DNA of 64,000 bases, from NCBI GenBank assembly GCA_039649115.1, contig JBBWZQ010000310.1, forward strand, positions 115,682 through 179,681. The letters are read 5' to 3'. The stretch's first letter is position 1. The number at the start of each line of letters is the position of its first letter. The translations under genes and the position numbers were made by a program. Below the pieces are notes generated by a model. That model saw nothing but the letters and a program-made list of their open reading frames with translations. It did not search any database and was not told the DNA's origin. Origin of the DNA: DATEJJ01 sp039649115. GTDB lineage: Bacteria; Actinomycetota; Actinomycetes; Mycobacteriales; Micromonosporaceae. Of the stretch, positions 33,436-42,131 are shown one piece after another.

Positions 33436-34410
33436 ATGGACATGACCCTCATCGCGGAACGCCGGCCGGTTCGCATCTTCGAGCGCGATGGCCGCGAGGT
33501 CTACGCCGATACCGGCAGGCCTGTCGACGAACGGCTCGGCTCCCACGTCACCCTGTGGATCGTTGAGGACCCCGAAGCGTGGGCCGCCGCCATCGAGGCC
33601 GAGGGCGACGCCGAGTTGGCCAAGTGGCCCAAGCGCCAGCGCGACCTGGCTGAGTACAGGCGCGGCCAGGCATACCAGAGCGCGGCCCAGGTGCGCAGCG
33701 ACGGCGCCCATCGCGCCATCTACACCCATCACCACATCCCCGCGGCGGCCGCGGCCACCGTCGCTGACCTGTGTCGCTCGCACCCGAATCCGGGCGTGCG
33801 ATACGAGGTCGCCGCTATCACCGGAGCCGGGGCCTGCCCCGACTGTGCGCAGCCCAGGATCTTCACCGATGGCCAGTGGCGGCACCACAGCGGCGGCTAT
33901 CCCACCGCGTGCACGCCCCGCCGCGCCCCCGAACCAGAACGGGCGGCCGGCGAGTTCGAGGTCGATACCGGCACCGGTGCCATGACCTGTGGCTACTGCG
34001 ACGTCATCGAGCATTGGGCAGAAGCCGCCCTCGGCTACGTCCGGCTGACCGGCTTCCGCCTCCTCGGCGTCGAGAAGGCGACCAACGACTTGGTGGTGCT
34101 CGCCGAGGCGACCACCCTCTCCGGCCAGACGATCGGGCTGCCCCACCACTGCCTGAACATCCCCGAGGACCTGCACCACCAGCACGCCCCCACCACCAAC
34201 CTCCGCCGTGCTCCGGTGGCCGGTCGGGGCCGAGCACCCCGAGCCTCCTCACCCCGGTACGGCCGCCACACCGCCGCAGGCCTCGCTGGCAGGTTGTCAG
34301 GTCTAACCGAACGTGTCAGGCTAAACCGAACACCACCAGTGCCGTCGAAGGGTGGAACGCAAGATGGACAAGCCCCAACAGACGTCCGGGGCGCCGGCGA
34401 CCGGCGCTGA
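33436..34410 (+). CDS. Cysteine/histidine-rich hypothetical protein
   Basis: 324 aa from ATG 33436, GGAACGGAG just upstream, 17 bases after the KfrA-like gene (same operon). Residues 1-130 are mixed (VRIFERDGREVYADTGRPVD, HVTLWIVEDPEAWAAAIEAE). Zinc-type residues follow: GACPDCAQPR, ACTPRRAPE, MTCGYCDVIEHW and PHHCLNIPEDLHHQH. From about residue 265 the sequence turns Arg/Pro/Ser-rich and overlaps both a direct repeat and the start of the next gene, so the natural end may lie earlier and a frameshift is possible. Function unknown. Confidence 0.6.
   Translation: MDMTLIAERRPVRIFERDGREVYADTGRPVDERLGSHVTLWIVEDPEAWAAAIEAEGDAELAKWPKRQRDLAEYRRGQAYQSAAQVRSDGAHRAIYTHHHIPAAAAATVADLCRSHPNPGVRYEVAAITGAGACPDCAQPRIFTDGQWRHHSGGYPTACTPRRAPEPERAAGEFEVDTGTGAMTCGYCDVIEHWAEAALGYVRLTGFRLLGVEKATNDLVVLAEATTLSGQTIGLPHHCLNIPEDLHHQHAPTTNLRRAPVAGRGRAPRASSPRYGRHTAAGLAGRLSGLTERVRLNRTPPVPSKGGTQDGQAPTDVRGAGDRR
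34296..34331 (+). repeat. Direct repeat before the 34364 gene
   Basis: GTCAGGTCTAACCGAAC (34296-34312) and GTCAGGCTAAACCGAAC (34315-34331), 14 of 17 positions equal, period 19. It lies 32 bases before the next start. It may be an operator for the downstream operon. Confidence 0.5.
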
Positions 34411-35521
34411 CGCGCCGAGCTTCGTCCAGTTCAGCGACGCCGCGCTCGCCCGACTGGCCCTGTCCAGCGAACTCGCCGAACTCGCTGACCAAGCCCGCAG
34501 TTGGGCCGACCCGCGCTTCGAAGCCGGACCCGAGGCCGTGGGGGAGTTGCTGGAGAAGGTGGCTGCGATGGCGCACCTACTCGACAACGTCCGTACCCAC
34601 GCCGTGATCTACGCCCGAGAGCGGCACCTGTCCTGGGACGACATCGCCGAATCCCTCGGGGTGACCAGCCGGGCCACCCCCCATGAGAGGTACGCATCGG
34701 TGGTGGCCCAGTGGCGTGATCGGCTCTACGCCGGTGACCTGGTCGGCGCCCTCGGCACCGACGACCCCGGGCTGCGGGCCAAGACCCTCGACCAGTGGCT
34801 GAGCAACCACCGCGTGCCAGGCGACCTGCGCCTCCCCGACGATGACCGGCCGGTCGGCGAGGCCCTGCGCCGCCGCGACCCGCGAACCGCCACCACCGCG
34901 CTCGGCGCCTCCACCCGGCTACTGGAGTGGAGCACCGAGCAGACCAACCGGACCACGTGGCTCAACGCGAAGATCCGGGCCGGCGACCCGCTGGACCCGG
35001 CAGTTACGGCCGCCGTCGCCGCGCACCGCGCGGCCGCCGACGCCGCCATGGCCGCCTGGCAGGCAGAAACTGAGGACCGCCGGCGCGGCCTCTGGACAGC
35101 CTGGGTCCTCCCGTACGGCGACGACGACCAGCCCTTGAGCTTCACCGTCGCCCGCATCAAGCAGGCGCCCCCGGAGCAGGACTTCCCCCTGCACCGGTGG
35201 GCTGTGCACGTGGACTACGCGGACGAATCGGCCGCCACCGGCACCATCGACGTCTACGCCGACAGCGACGCCGCCGATGCGGTCGCCGAGGCGATCCGGC
35301 TGCTGCTCGGCGTCGAGCACATCCGTGGCGACATGCGCATCATCCGCGACTTGGCAGCCCAGCACGAACGGATGCGGGCGGTATTGCGGGCCGAGAACCG
35401 CGGCGACTTCGCCGCCGTGACTATCGCCTTGGACTCGGCCGGCGACGAAGCCGCCGGCGCCCGTGGAGGGACGTTGGACGAGACCGACCGTCGGCCGCGG
35501 CGCGGGCGGGGCAACCGGTGA
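34364..35521 (+). CDS. Hypothetical protein with HTH segment
   Basis: 385 aa from ATG 34364 (GAAGGGTGG upstream). About residues 60-100 read HAVIYARERHLSWDDIAESL followed by GVTSRATPHERY, a sigma-region-4-like HTH used by many small actinomycete regulators. The middle is helical and charged. A C-terminal domain (about 240-330) is beta-rich (WVLPYGDDDQPLSFTVARIK, HRWAVHVDYADESAATGTID). The stop overlaps the next start (GTGA). It heads a coupled run of four genes (34364-36840). Confidence 0.65.
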   Translation: MDKPQQTSGAPATGADAPSFVQFSDAALARLALSSELAELADQARSWADPRFEAGPEAVGELLEKVAAMAHLLDNVRTHAVIYARERHLSWDDIAESLGVTSRATPHERYASVVAQWRDRLYAGDLVGALGTDDPGLRAKTLDQWLSNHRVPGDLRLPDDDRPVGEALRRRDPRTATTALGASTRLLEWSTEQTNRTTWLNAKIRAGDPLDPAVTAAVAAHRAAADAAMAAWQAETEDRRRGLWTAWVLPYGDDDQPLSFTVARIKQAPPEQDFPLHRWAVHVDYADESAATGTIDVYADSDAADAVAEAIRLLLGVEHIRGDMRIIRDLAAQHERMRAVLRAENRGDFAAVTIALDSAGDEAAGARGGTLDETDRRPRRGRGNR

Positions 35522-35805
35522 CCGGCCCAGCCCCGGAGACCCGGCGCACCGGCACACCCTCGCTCGACGGCACCGTCGAGGAGATCGTGTCGCACCTGCA
35601 GAAGATCGCGACCGAGCACCGCGGCCTCGACGGCGTGGTCGACACCGTCGCCCTCGCGATGATCCACTCCATCATGGACAGCGACTGCCAGTTTCCTGCC
35701 CCGGCGGGCGGGCTGGCAAAGCCGGCCACGCCGGCGTGGAGATGCCAGCGGATCCGCGCGGTACTCGACGCGGTCGAGCAGATCAACGAAACCGGCCGCC
35801 GATGA
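35518..35805 (+). CDS. Small hypothetical protein, 95 aa
   Basis: GTG 35518 overlaps the previous stop, and its stop overlaps the ATG of the serine recombinase. The sequence is helical (VEEIVSHLQKIATEHRGLDG, VVDTVALAMIHSIMDSDCQF, CQRIRAVLDAVEQINETG). No recognised family. A helper or control protein of the recombinase is possible by position. Confidence 0.6.
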   Translation: MTGPAPETRRTGTPSLDGTVEEIVSHLQKIATEHRGLDGVVDTVALAMIHSIMDSDCQFPAPAGGLAKPATPAWRCQRIRAVLDAVEQINETGRR

Positions 35806-36428
35806 GTCCCGACAGCCGGCACGCCGGGAACCTCGAACTCGGCTACGCCCGGATGAGCACCACCCACCAGGACCTCGCCCGCCAGCTCGACGCCCTCGCG
35901 AAGCACGGCATCCCCGACGAACGGATCCACGCGAACAAGAAGACCGGCGCCGCCATCGACCGGGCCGGCTTCACCGAACTGCTGCGCTACGCCCGCCCCG
36001 GCAACACCATCGTCGCGACCAACCTCGACCGGCTCGGCCGCAACCTGCGCGAGTGCCTCAACGTCGTCCACGAGCTGCGGGAGAAAGCACATCGGAATCA
36101 AGACCCCCTCAGCGACCCGATCCCGATCGACACCACCGACCAGTCGCCGATGGCCGAACTCGCGGTCGCGCTGCTGGCCCCTGTTCGCGCACATGGAACG
36201 CGTCTTCATGCGCGAGCGGGCCGCGCACGCCTGGCCGTCGCCGCAGCCAAGGGCAAGTCGGCCGGCCGGCCCCGCAAGCTGTCACCCGCCCAGGTCGCCG
36301 CCGCCCAGGCCGCTGTCGCCGCCGGCCAGCACGTCGACCAGGTCGCCGCCGCATTCAAGGTCAGCCGCGCCACCCTCTACCGCCACCTACCCGCCCACAC
36401 TGCGGCCACCTCGACGGAGACATCATGA
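35802..36428 (+). CDS. Serine recombinase with compensated frameshifts
   Basis: 208 aa from ATG 35802. Resolvase fold: LGYARMSTTHQDLARQLDAL (Ser19), TNLDRLGRNLRECLNVVHEL, MAELAVALLA and a C-terminal HTH (QVAAAFKVSRATLYRHL). Two short stretches are out of register. REKAHRNQDPLS should read REKGIGIKTLS (indels near 36088 and 36104). PVRAHGTRLHARAGRARL should read like LFAHMERVFMRERAAHAR (an extra C at about 36181, recovered near 36232). The second stretch is the long E helix needed for dimerisation, so the protein is probably inactive unless these are sequencing errors. The frame stays open throughout. Confidence 0.75.
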   Translation: MSPDSRHAGNLELGYARMSTTHQDLARQLDALAKHGIPDERIHANKKTGAAIDRAGFTELLRYARPGNTIVATNLDRLGRNLRECLNVVHELREKAHRNQDPLSDPIPIDTTDQSPMAELAVALLAPVRAHGTRLHARAGRARLAVAAAKGKSAGRPRKLSPAQVAAAQAAVAAGQHVDQVAAAFKVSRATLYRHLPAHTAATSTETS

Positions 36429-36840
36429 ACGACCCCGACCGGCTCGCAGAGTTCCTGACCCGCTACCACGTCCCTGGCCAGCCGCCGCTGTCCGCACAGG
36501 AAGCCCGCGCCACAGCCGACCAGATGCTGGAGCTGACCAACCGGAGCGAGGCCGAACTCGCCGAACGCGGGTACCGGTGGCTGACCGTCGTGCACGGTGA
36601 CCTCGACACCCCCCAAGCCGAAGCGGCCTGGCGCCAACTGTCCAGCTGGGGCGACCGGCGCCCGGCGCGATTCGCCAGCGCCGCGGCACCAACGACACCA
36701 CCTCGTGGTTGCTCGCGCCGCCGAACGCCGAGGGCCAACCTGGCCACGCTCGAAGCCGTCGCCCGCGAGCACAACCCCGGCTGGTGGAATCCGCCGGGCC
36801 GCCCGCTCACCGACCCGACACGAAGGAGTTTCAACCGTGA
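36425..36840 (+). pseudogene. Small protein, probably frameshifted
   Basis: ATG 36425 overlaps the previous stop. It reads MNDPDRLAEFLTRYHVPGQP, ARATADQMLELTNRSEAELA, YRWLTVVHGDLDTPQAEAAW. After about 36690 the sensible continuation moves between frames: TNDTTSWLLAPPNAEG in one and NLATLEAVAREHNPGWWNPP in another. One frame ends in TGA at 36838, overlapping the next start. The start frame itself runs on to 36994 over the next gene. Confidence 0.55.
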
Positions 36841-37148
36841 AGGCCGATCGCGAGAAGACCGCCGAGGCCCTGCGGATCCTGGCCCACGCCATGGACCGCG
36901 GTCTCGTGGACGACATCGTGGACGAGGTCAAGGTGAACGCCTGCTACAACCTCGACGCCAACTCGACGCAGCGGCTGATCGAAGCGCTGGCTGACCGTGC
37001 ACACGAGGACTGGACCGGTGAGTCGGGAGTGGAGTACCGGACGTACACCGGCGTGCTGTTCGGTCGTACGGTGGCTGTCCTCGTGGAACGGTCGAGGGAG
37101 GGGATTCTCCACGATGGACACGAGTCGGCCAGGTCTGCGGGCGCGTAG
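36837..37148 (+). CDS. Small hypothetical protein, 103 aa
   Basis: GTG 36837 with AAGGAG nine bases upstream. It begins MKADREKTAEALRILAHAMD, then VDEVKVNACYNLDANSTQRL and a beta-like end (YRTYTGVLFGRTVAVLVERS). No recognised family. It is the last gene of the coupled run; 240 bases without a gene follow. Confidence 0.6.
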   Translation: MKADREKTAEALRILAHAMDRGLVDDIVDEVKVNACYNLDANSTQRLIEALADRAHEDWTGESGVEYRTYTGVLFGRTVAVLVERSREGILHDGHESARSAGA

Positions 37149-37390
37149 CCGGGTGGAGGCTGGCGGTATCGGCTCCGTCAGGGGGGGGCTGCGTGCGTCA
37201 GGTCCGCCGTGGGGTTGACGGTAGCCGGCCTGGCGGCCAGGGTCATGCATGCTGGCGCCGGATGTTGGGAGCGGTATGAGAACCCGGCCGCCTCCTTTGT
37301 CATTGTCCAGTACGCGACCACCGAGTTTCTCTCGCTGGCGGGCGGTGCACGATGAAGGCAGCGACGGAGGGCCCCTGAAGGGTTAGGTAT

Positions 37391-38386
37391 GTGGAGATGG
37401 ACAGACCAGAAGTGGACGGTAGCCGGATCCCTCAAGGCACACACCCCGATACGCCCGCCGCCGAGCCCCGAGCGGAGGTGGTTCTGCCCAACGGTCGGCG
37501 GCTCTCACCTGCCAGGCACGACTCACGGCAATTCAGGACGCTGATCTCGCCAGATGTGCCCGCGCCGGACCGCTCCTGGCTGGAAGGGGTGCCCGGCGGG
37601 GAAGACGGGCTGTACCTACCTAGCCCGGCGCGACTGGGAAATATCGCTGTCGGCCTCGCCCTGGTGACGGCAGCAGGGGTGGCTGCCGGCGCTCTTCTCG
37701 GGGTCATCCTAACGAGAACTATGATCCCGCAGGCATCCACTGGCGTCGCAGTGCTGTCGTGCGCGACCGCGCTGGCGGCCCTCGGATTCGGTACCAATTG
37801 TTTCCGATTGCGTGATCTTGTACGCGACCGACAACGCATCCAGGTCATTCTTCGGTGGCAGGCGCACGTCCTGACGTCAGCCCGACAGCAGAAGGCTGCT
37901 GAATCGTTTCCTGAGGTGGGTGTTCGCCTGGGCTGGCTGTACTACCTCGCTGATCGGCTGCGTAAGCACGCCGTCGTGCGCGACGGCTGGCTACCCGGTG
38001 TGAGTGTTGAGACGCTTGATCGGCTGCAGTATGCCCTTACTGCGGAACTGCTGGACACGGTCGATCTGCGTGCGGTAACCGCGAAGGCCGCAGACCGGCC
38101 CGGACTGGCGGACCGCGTCGCTGTCGGCAGGGCCGAACTCGCCGCCGCCGACGCCGCGTTCGATACTCAACTCAGCCACCTTGACGACATTACCCAAACA
38201 GCCGATGAGATTGGCGGACGCCTGGACGACCTCGCCCTAGCCGAACGCCTCGACGCCTCCACTCCGAGCTCCATTCAGCTGCGTCAGCGGCTGGCGGCAA
38301 CCGCCGCAACGGACCTCGAGGCACTGGCCACCGCTGCACGCGCGGCTGCCGATGTCGTCGGCGAGGCGGTGCGCGGGCACGGGTGA
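37391..38386 (+). CDS. Membrane protein with C-terminal helical domain
   Basis: 331 aa from GTG 37391 (ATG 37397 also possible). An ~80-residue polar N-terminus is followed by two membrane spans (GNIAVGLALVTAAGVAAGAL and GVAVLSCATALAALGFGTNC), then a cytosolic helical region rich in Asp/Arg (GVSVETLDRLQYALTAELLD, AAFDTQLSHLDDITQTADEI). No catalytic motif. It stands as a single gene with its own leader. The overall plan resembles the other one- or two-span membrane proteins of the window, but the sequences do not align. Confidence 0.6.
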   Translation: MEMDRPEVDGSRIPQGTHPDTPAAEPRAEVVLPNGRRLSPARHDSRQFRTLISPDVPAPDRSWLEGVPGGEDGLYLPSPARLGNIAVGLALVTAAGVAAGALLGVILTRTMIPQASTGVAVLSCATALAALGFGTNCFRLRDLVRDRQRIQVILRWQAHVLTSARQQKAAESFPEVGVRLGWLYYLADRLRKHAVVRDGWLPGVSVETLDRLQYALTAELLDTVDLRAVTAKAADRPGLADRVAVGRAELAAADAAFDTQLSHLDDITQTADEIGGRLDDLALAERLDASTPSSIQLRQRLAATAATDLEALATAARAAADVVGEAVRGHG

Positions 38387-38439
38387 CCCCCCTTCGATGG
38401 TGTCGAACAGGGACAGTTGCGCGCGGGTTACTTTGCGGC

Positions 38440-38770
38440 TGGGGTCACGTACCCAAGCACTGTTTCGCCGCGCTACACCATGCCGTCCGGGACGCCATCC
38501 GCACCCGGGGGCGAGCAGGCGGTCCAGTATCCCTGGGGCGTGCATCACCTAACGATCTCCTACTCCCACGGCGAGTCCGACTCCGATGAAGCCCTGCGCA
38601 TCCTGCGGCGCGTGCGACCAGGCCACGCCCCGCTGGCACGTCAAACCGTGGACCTGGTCGACGTCACCGTGGACCGCGAGGCCAAGACGATCACCTGGAA
38701 GCACCTCGCGACCATCCCTGGGCGGATAGACACGCCGCCCCGGGGCATGCATCAGCCGTCAACCTGCCCG
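38440..38770 (+). pseudogene. Truncated 2'-5' RNA ligase/phosphodiesterase family protein
   Basis: One frame reads KHCFAALHHAVRDAIRTRG. A shift at CGGGGGCG (about 38508) leads to EQAVQYPWGVHHLTISYSHG, then HAPLARQTVDLVDVTVDREA and KTITWKHLATIPG. HHLTISY is the second H-x-T/S motif of the 2H phosphodiesterase (LigT) fold, and the end matches the usual last strand. The N-terminal half with the first H-x-T is missing. It is nonfunctional as it stands. Confidence 0.6.
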
Positions 38771-38807
38771 GCGGCTATGCGGTGGTGCGCAGCGGCCGGT
38801 AAGCCCG

Positions 38808-39155
38808 TCAGCGTTGTGTGGGCGGCGGCGCGGCGACTTGGACGTCCGCGCCCGCTGACCGCATGGTGGTCGCCAGGTCTTCCAGCCACGCCAGGGCGGC
38901 CTTGCGTGGGTCCTCCCCGTCCAGGTGCTCGTAGACGGTCCAGATCAGAGGACCCAGATAGGCGGTGTCGTCCTTCGCGCCGGCCCGCCACGTCCTCGCG
39001 GTCTGCGCTGGGATCGCGCCGTCGGCTACCCCGCGGTCCAGTAGCCCTTGGATCTCGGCCACCGCCTGGTCACGGTCGAGGCCGCCCGGCCCGATCATGG
39101 GCCGGATCTGTGCGTCCTGCGGGACGATCTCTACCTGCATGTAGTTCCAGGCCAT
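38808..39155 (-). CDS. Hypothetical protein, 115 aa
   Basis: ATG 39155, overlapping the stop of the HTH gene (TGATG). Reads MAWNYMQVEIVPQDAQIRPM, then DRDQAVAEIQGLLDRGVADG and TAYLGPLIWTVYEHLDGEDP. It is a mixed alpha/beta small protein with no known motif. Second gene of a minus-strand pair. Confidence 0.6.
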   Translation of the reverse strand: MAWNYMQVEIVPQDAQIRPMIGPGGLDRDQAVAEIQGLLDRGVADGAIPAQTARTWRAGAKDDTAYLGPLIWTVYEHLDGEDPRKAALAWLEDLATTMRSAGADVQVAAPPPTQR

Positions 39156-39400
39156 CAGGCCGCCTCTCCTCGTCGGGTCTTTGGTCGTCCCCGCCGCGGT
39201 CGCGACTTCCACCAGGGGTCGAAGACGCTGGGCAACCAGCGCTTGAGCGGCTCGTCGGGGTTGACCGGTTCCGGCGGTGCGGAAAGGCTGGCGTCCCTGT
39301 CGCAGGCTGCTCGCGCGGCGTTGAGCGCCCGCGTGATCGCGGACGGGTGGACGCTATACCGGCGGGCCAGCTCGGCGCGGGTCAGGGGCCAGTCAGCCAC
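39155..39400 (-). CDS. Small HTH protein
   Basis: 81 aa from GTG 39400 (GAAGG upstream). The first 30 residues are a helix-turn-helix (WPLTRAELARRYSVHPSAIT, RALNAARAACDRD), followed by a Pro-rich, basic tail (RWLPSVFDPWWKSRPRRGRP). It is coupled to the 115-aa gene. Probably a DNA-binding regulator. Confidence 0.6.
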   Translation of the reverse strand: MADWPLTRAELARRYSVHPSAITRALNAARAACDRDASLSAPPEPVNPDEPLKRWLPSVFDPWWKSRPRRGRPKTRRGEAA

Positions 39401-39442
39401 GGATGCCTTCCTTTCTCTTCTTTGGACGTACCGGTAGGGCGG

Positions 39443-40586
39443 TTACGCGAACGACAGCTGGTAGTCCTCATCCCGGTTGCAGCCGTCGCACACCCAGCCG
39501 GGGATGCCAGACGAGTCGCTCCTCTCGTGCCGGGCGCCGGCCCGCTCGCAGTTCGCGCAGGTCCGCCCGCTGGTGCTGCGGTCGATCGTCGGCCGGGTGT
39601 ACTGGTACTGCCGGTAGGCGTGGCGGGCGTCGCCGAGGCGGGTGTACTCGGTCTCGGCGGGTTCGTCCGGGTCATAGTCGCCGTACCCGGTCGCGCCGGC
39701 GCCGGCCGCGTACTGGCGCACCACCCATCGCAGGGTGGTGGTGCCCGGCGTCGTGCTCGGCCTTCTCCTTCTCGGCCTTCGCCGCAGCCCGCTCGGCCGC
39801 CTTCGCTGCCTTCTTCCCGGCCGCCCGGCGGGCCGCTTCCCGCTCGCCGGCCTCCGCGATCCGCCGCGCTTCGAGCCGCTCCTGTTGCTCCTCGTACGAC
39901 TCGGGGCGGCTCGTCTCGCAGGTGACACGGGTAGCGTGCCGGGTCTCCCAGCGGCCCTCTCCCTCCCGGACCATGACCTGCTGCGCCTGGGTGTCCCAGC
40001 TACCGGCGATCACGGTCACTCCACACAAAGTGCAGGGGGTGCCGGAGATGACCGGGCGGGGCGGGCACGTCTGCCAGTGCTCCACTGTGGCTTGTGGACC
40101 GTGGCCGACAAGGTGGCCTAGGCCGGCGGGGACGCGTACGCGGCACCACCGACAGTCCTCAGGGCGCCGGTTGGGCCGCTGTGCCTCTTCCTTCACCTCG
40201 ACCGGCGTCGGCCCGGTGGGGGGGTGCTGTGCGAGCAGGGAGGCCAGCTTCTTGACCGTGGTGGCCCCGCACGCGCTCTTAGCGTTCTTGAAATGCCGGC
40301 TCCACTCAAGGCTCAGGCCGCTCTCGGTCGCGGTGTAGATGGCGACGTCGGCGGTCTGGACCGCGTACCTCACGCCGGTCTTGTAGTGGTAGTCCCAGCC
40401 AGTGGTGGTCTTGTCCACCGTGATGATGATCGTGCCGACCGGCACCGTGACGGTGTCCCCGGCAGACAGCCACTCACCGTCCAGAACGTCGCCACCCGTG
40501 CCGTGCTCGCGGAACCCGCTGACAGTCCTGCACCAGGAGCCGCTGCTCCCGTCCACGGCCGGTGGAACGGTGATGATGGTGGACAT
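39443..40586 (-). pseudogene. Frameshifted zinc-binding protein
   Basis: ATG 40586 (GGGAG five bases upstream) starts MSTIITVPPAVDGSSGSWCR, then CRWCRVRVPAG and CTLCGVTVIAGSWDTQ (one zinc site) and a Lys/Ala/Glu-rich helix (AARRAAGKKAAKAAERAAAK). At GCCGGGCACC (about 39746) the frame must change by one base to continue TTTLRWVVRQYAAGAGATGY, then CANCERAGARHERSD and WVCDGCNRDEDYQLSF, a second zinc site ending at 39443. The joined product would be about 380 aa. A 10-bp-arm palindrome lies 70 bp upstream of its start. Confidence 0.7.
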
Positions 40587-40655
40587 TTGCTCTCCCGCTG
40601 ATTGGTGGTCCCCGTGGGGCTGCCCTCGACCCCTTCAGTCTGTCCAACCGCTCCA

Positions 40656-40681
40656 TAAATCGCAAGCCATGTTGCGATTTA
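40656..40681. promoter_or_regulatory. Perfect 10-6-10 palindrome
   Basis: TAAATCGCAA (40656-40665), GCCATG, TTGCGATTTA (40672-40681). It is AT-rich for this genome and lies upstream of the minus-strand gene starting at 40586, so it is probably an operator for that gene or for the divergent gene near 40841. Confidence 0.65.
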
Positions 40682-40840
40682 ATCTTGGGGAGCCGCCCCC
40701 GGACGCAAAGCGCGGACCGGCCGAGGAGAGCTTGTCGAGGGCACTGCCACCAGCCGGGCCGCACCGATGAGTCTAGGCGGGGGCGTCGGCACCCGGCTTA
40801 GCGTGGCTTTCGTTCCGATGCCAGTCTCAAGGGCCCCCGG

Positions 40841-41248
40841 TTGGCATACCCGAGCTCGCGGCTGCCAGCCAGCACCGCCGAAGCCTTTCACGCCGTGGCG
40901 AACTTCTACAGCGAGCGAGCGGCTCACCCCTGGAGCCCCCCCCGTCACGGGGACCCGCCCGGGTACCGGCTCCCGGCCAGAGGGCTGGCGGGGGACAACC
41001 TCGTCGGGCTCGCCGAGGGCATGGCACCCCTGGTCGCCGACGACCATCTGCGGGCCTCGGTCGACTCCGCCGGGCCGGATGACGTGTATGTCGACAAACT
41101 CCGCCGCAAGCTGGAGGGGAATCGACGGAACCGGGGGGATGAGGGGTACGCCTACCCGGCCCATCTCATCGGGCCCGCCGCAGCCGCGTGCCCGCCACCC
41201 GGCTGGATCCCCGAGGACGAAGCGGCTTCCGCCGAAGCGGGGGAGTAG
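40841..41248 (+). CDS. Paralog of the 8762 protein, N-terminus uncertain
   Basis: The C-terminal ~70 residues (PDDVYVDKLRRKLEGNRRNR, YAYPAHLIGPAAAACPPPG) match the protein at 8762. The block before (LVGLAEGMAPLVADDHLRAS) also aligns with its LVRLAESMGPVADENQLRTT. Upstream of about 40990 the match moves to another frame (RPEGWRG against RPDGWRD), so a frameshift near GGCGGGGGACA is likely and the true start cannot be fixed. TTG 40841 is the first start in the final frame. Not linked to a recombinase here. Confidence 0.5.
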   Translation: MAYPSSRLPASTAEAFHAVANFYSERAAHPWSPPRHGDPPGYRLPARGLAGDNLVGLAEGMAPLVADDHLRASVDSAGPDDVYVDKLRRKLEGNRRNRGDEGYAYPAHLIGPAAAACPPPGWIPEDEAASAEAGE

Positions 41249-41557
41249 CCGGAGGTCCCGGCGGCCGGGCTGGGGCTGGAGAAGCGGCCCAGGCGTACCG
41301 GCCGCACCGCCACGGCGCGCCTGGGGCCCCGCCGGCAGCGGCATCCAGCGGCACAGATACGTCGTATGACGGGCGGCGTCGCGACCGTCACATCTCAACA
41401 TCATCGAGGGCGTGTCGTGGACGGCTCTCCTCTGCCCCGCCGGGCGCCTGGTTGCAAGCCGCGCAGTATGCAGTATCACGTGCCACAGCGCGACGTGACG
41501 GCCTCCGGAACGTTCACCCCGTTCACGCTGCCGACTAACCGAGCAAGGACGGGTGCC
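41249..41557. other. Intergenic, nothing recognised
   Basis: About 310 bases with no protein-like frame and no clear repeats. It is presumably the promoter region for the operon that begins at 41558 or 41643. Confidence 0.4.
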
Positions 41558-41650
41558 ATGGCCACCACAAGAACCAGCAACCACGCGACCCTCCGCTGGC
41601 TGTTTCGATCGCGCTTCAATCCGGCCGCCTACGGAGGCGGCCGTGGCTGA
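41558..41650 (+). CDS. Possible 30-aa leader peptide
   Basis: ATG 41558, reads MATTRTSNHATLRWLFRSRF then NPAAYGGGRG. The stop lies inside the start region of the DUF488 gene, so the two overlap by eight bases. It may be a coupled leader or a chance frame. Confidence 0.35.
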   Translation: MATTRTSNHATLRWLFRSRFNPAAYGGGRG

Positions 41651-42131
41651 CGCCTCGTCCCTGGGTGGCCCTGGCACCGGTCTAGCTCACGTCGGCTACC
41701 AAGGCCACACCGCCGACTCGCTGGTCGAGGCGCTGTGTGACGCTGGCGTGACCCGGGTGGTCGACGTGCGGCTCAACGCGGTGTCCCGCAGGCCCGGATT
41801 CGGCAAGACCGCGCTCGCGGCGTCGCTACAGGCGGCCGGCATCGCCTACGAGCACCGCCCGGAGCTGGGCAACCCCAAGCGCAACCGGGCCAGCTTCGGC
41901 GGCTCGGCAGCCGAACGCGAGAAGGCCCATGCGGCGTATCGGGCGGTCCTGGCTAGCCCGGCGGGAAGGGCCGGGGTGGACGCGGTCGCCCGCGCCGCGG
42001 CCCGGGAGACCGTGGCACTGCTGTGCGTCGAGACCGACCCCGAGTGCTGCCACCGCGCGGACGTGTTCGAGGCCGTGTGGGTTCGCGGCACTCACCTGCT
42101 CCGCGAGCGCCTCGGTGGTAGCGGTGAGTAA
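41643..42131 (+). CDS. DUF488 family protein
   Basis: 162 aa from GTG 41643. Family hallmarks: HVGYQGHTADSLVEALCDAG, VTRVVDVRLNAVSRRPGFGK, ELGNPKRNR and the C-terminal LLCVETDPECCHRADVFEAV (the C-H-R signature). DUF488 proteins are small alpha/beta proteins of unknown activity, often found with DNA-handling genes. The stop overlaps the DUF4031 gene; that pairing suggests a joint function. Confidence 0.85.
   Translation: MADASSLGGPGTGLAHVGYQGHTADSLVEALCDAGVTRVVDVRLNAVSRRPGFGKTALAASLQAAGIAYEHRPELGNPKRNRASFGGSAAEREKAHAAYRAVLASPAGRAGVDAVARAAARETVALLCVETDPECCHRADVFEAVWVRGTHLLRERLGGSGE

Noticed and set aside
38800..39925. Very long plus-strand frame continuing from the RNA-ligase remnant
   Set aside because: It is the antisense of three minus-strand genes and is Arg/Pro/Gly-rich without motifs.
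40679..41677. 332-codon minus-strand frame
   Set aside because: Overlaps the YPAHLIGP paralog, which is supported by homology; no motif of its own.
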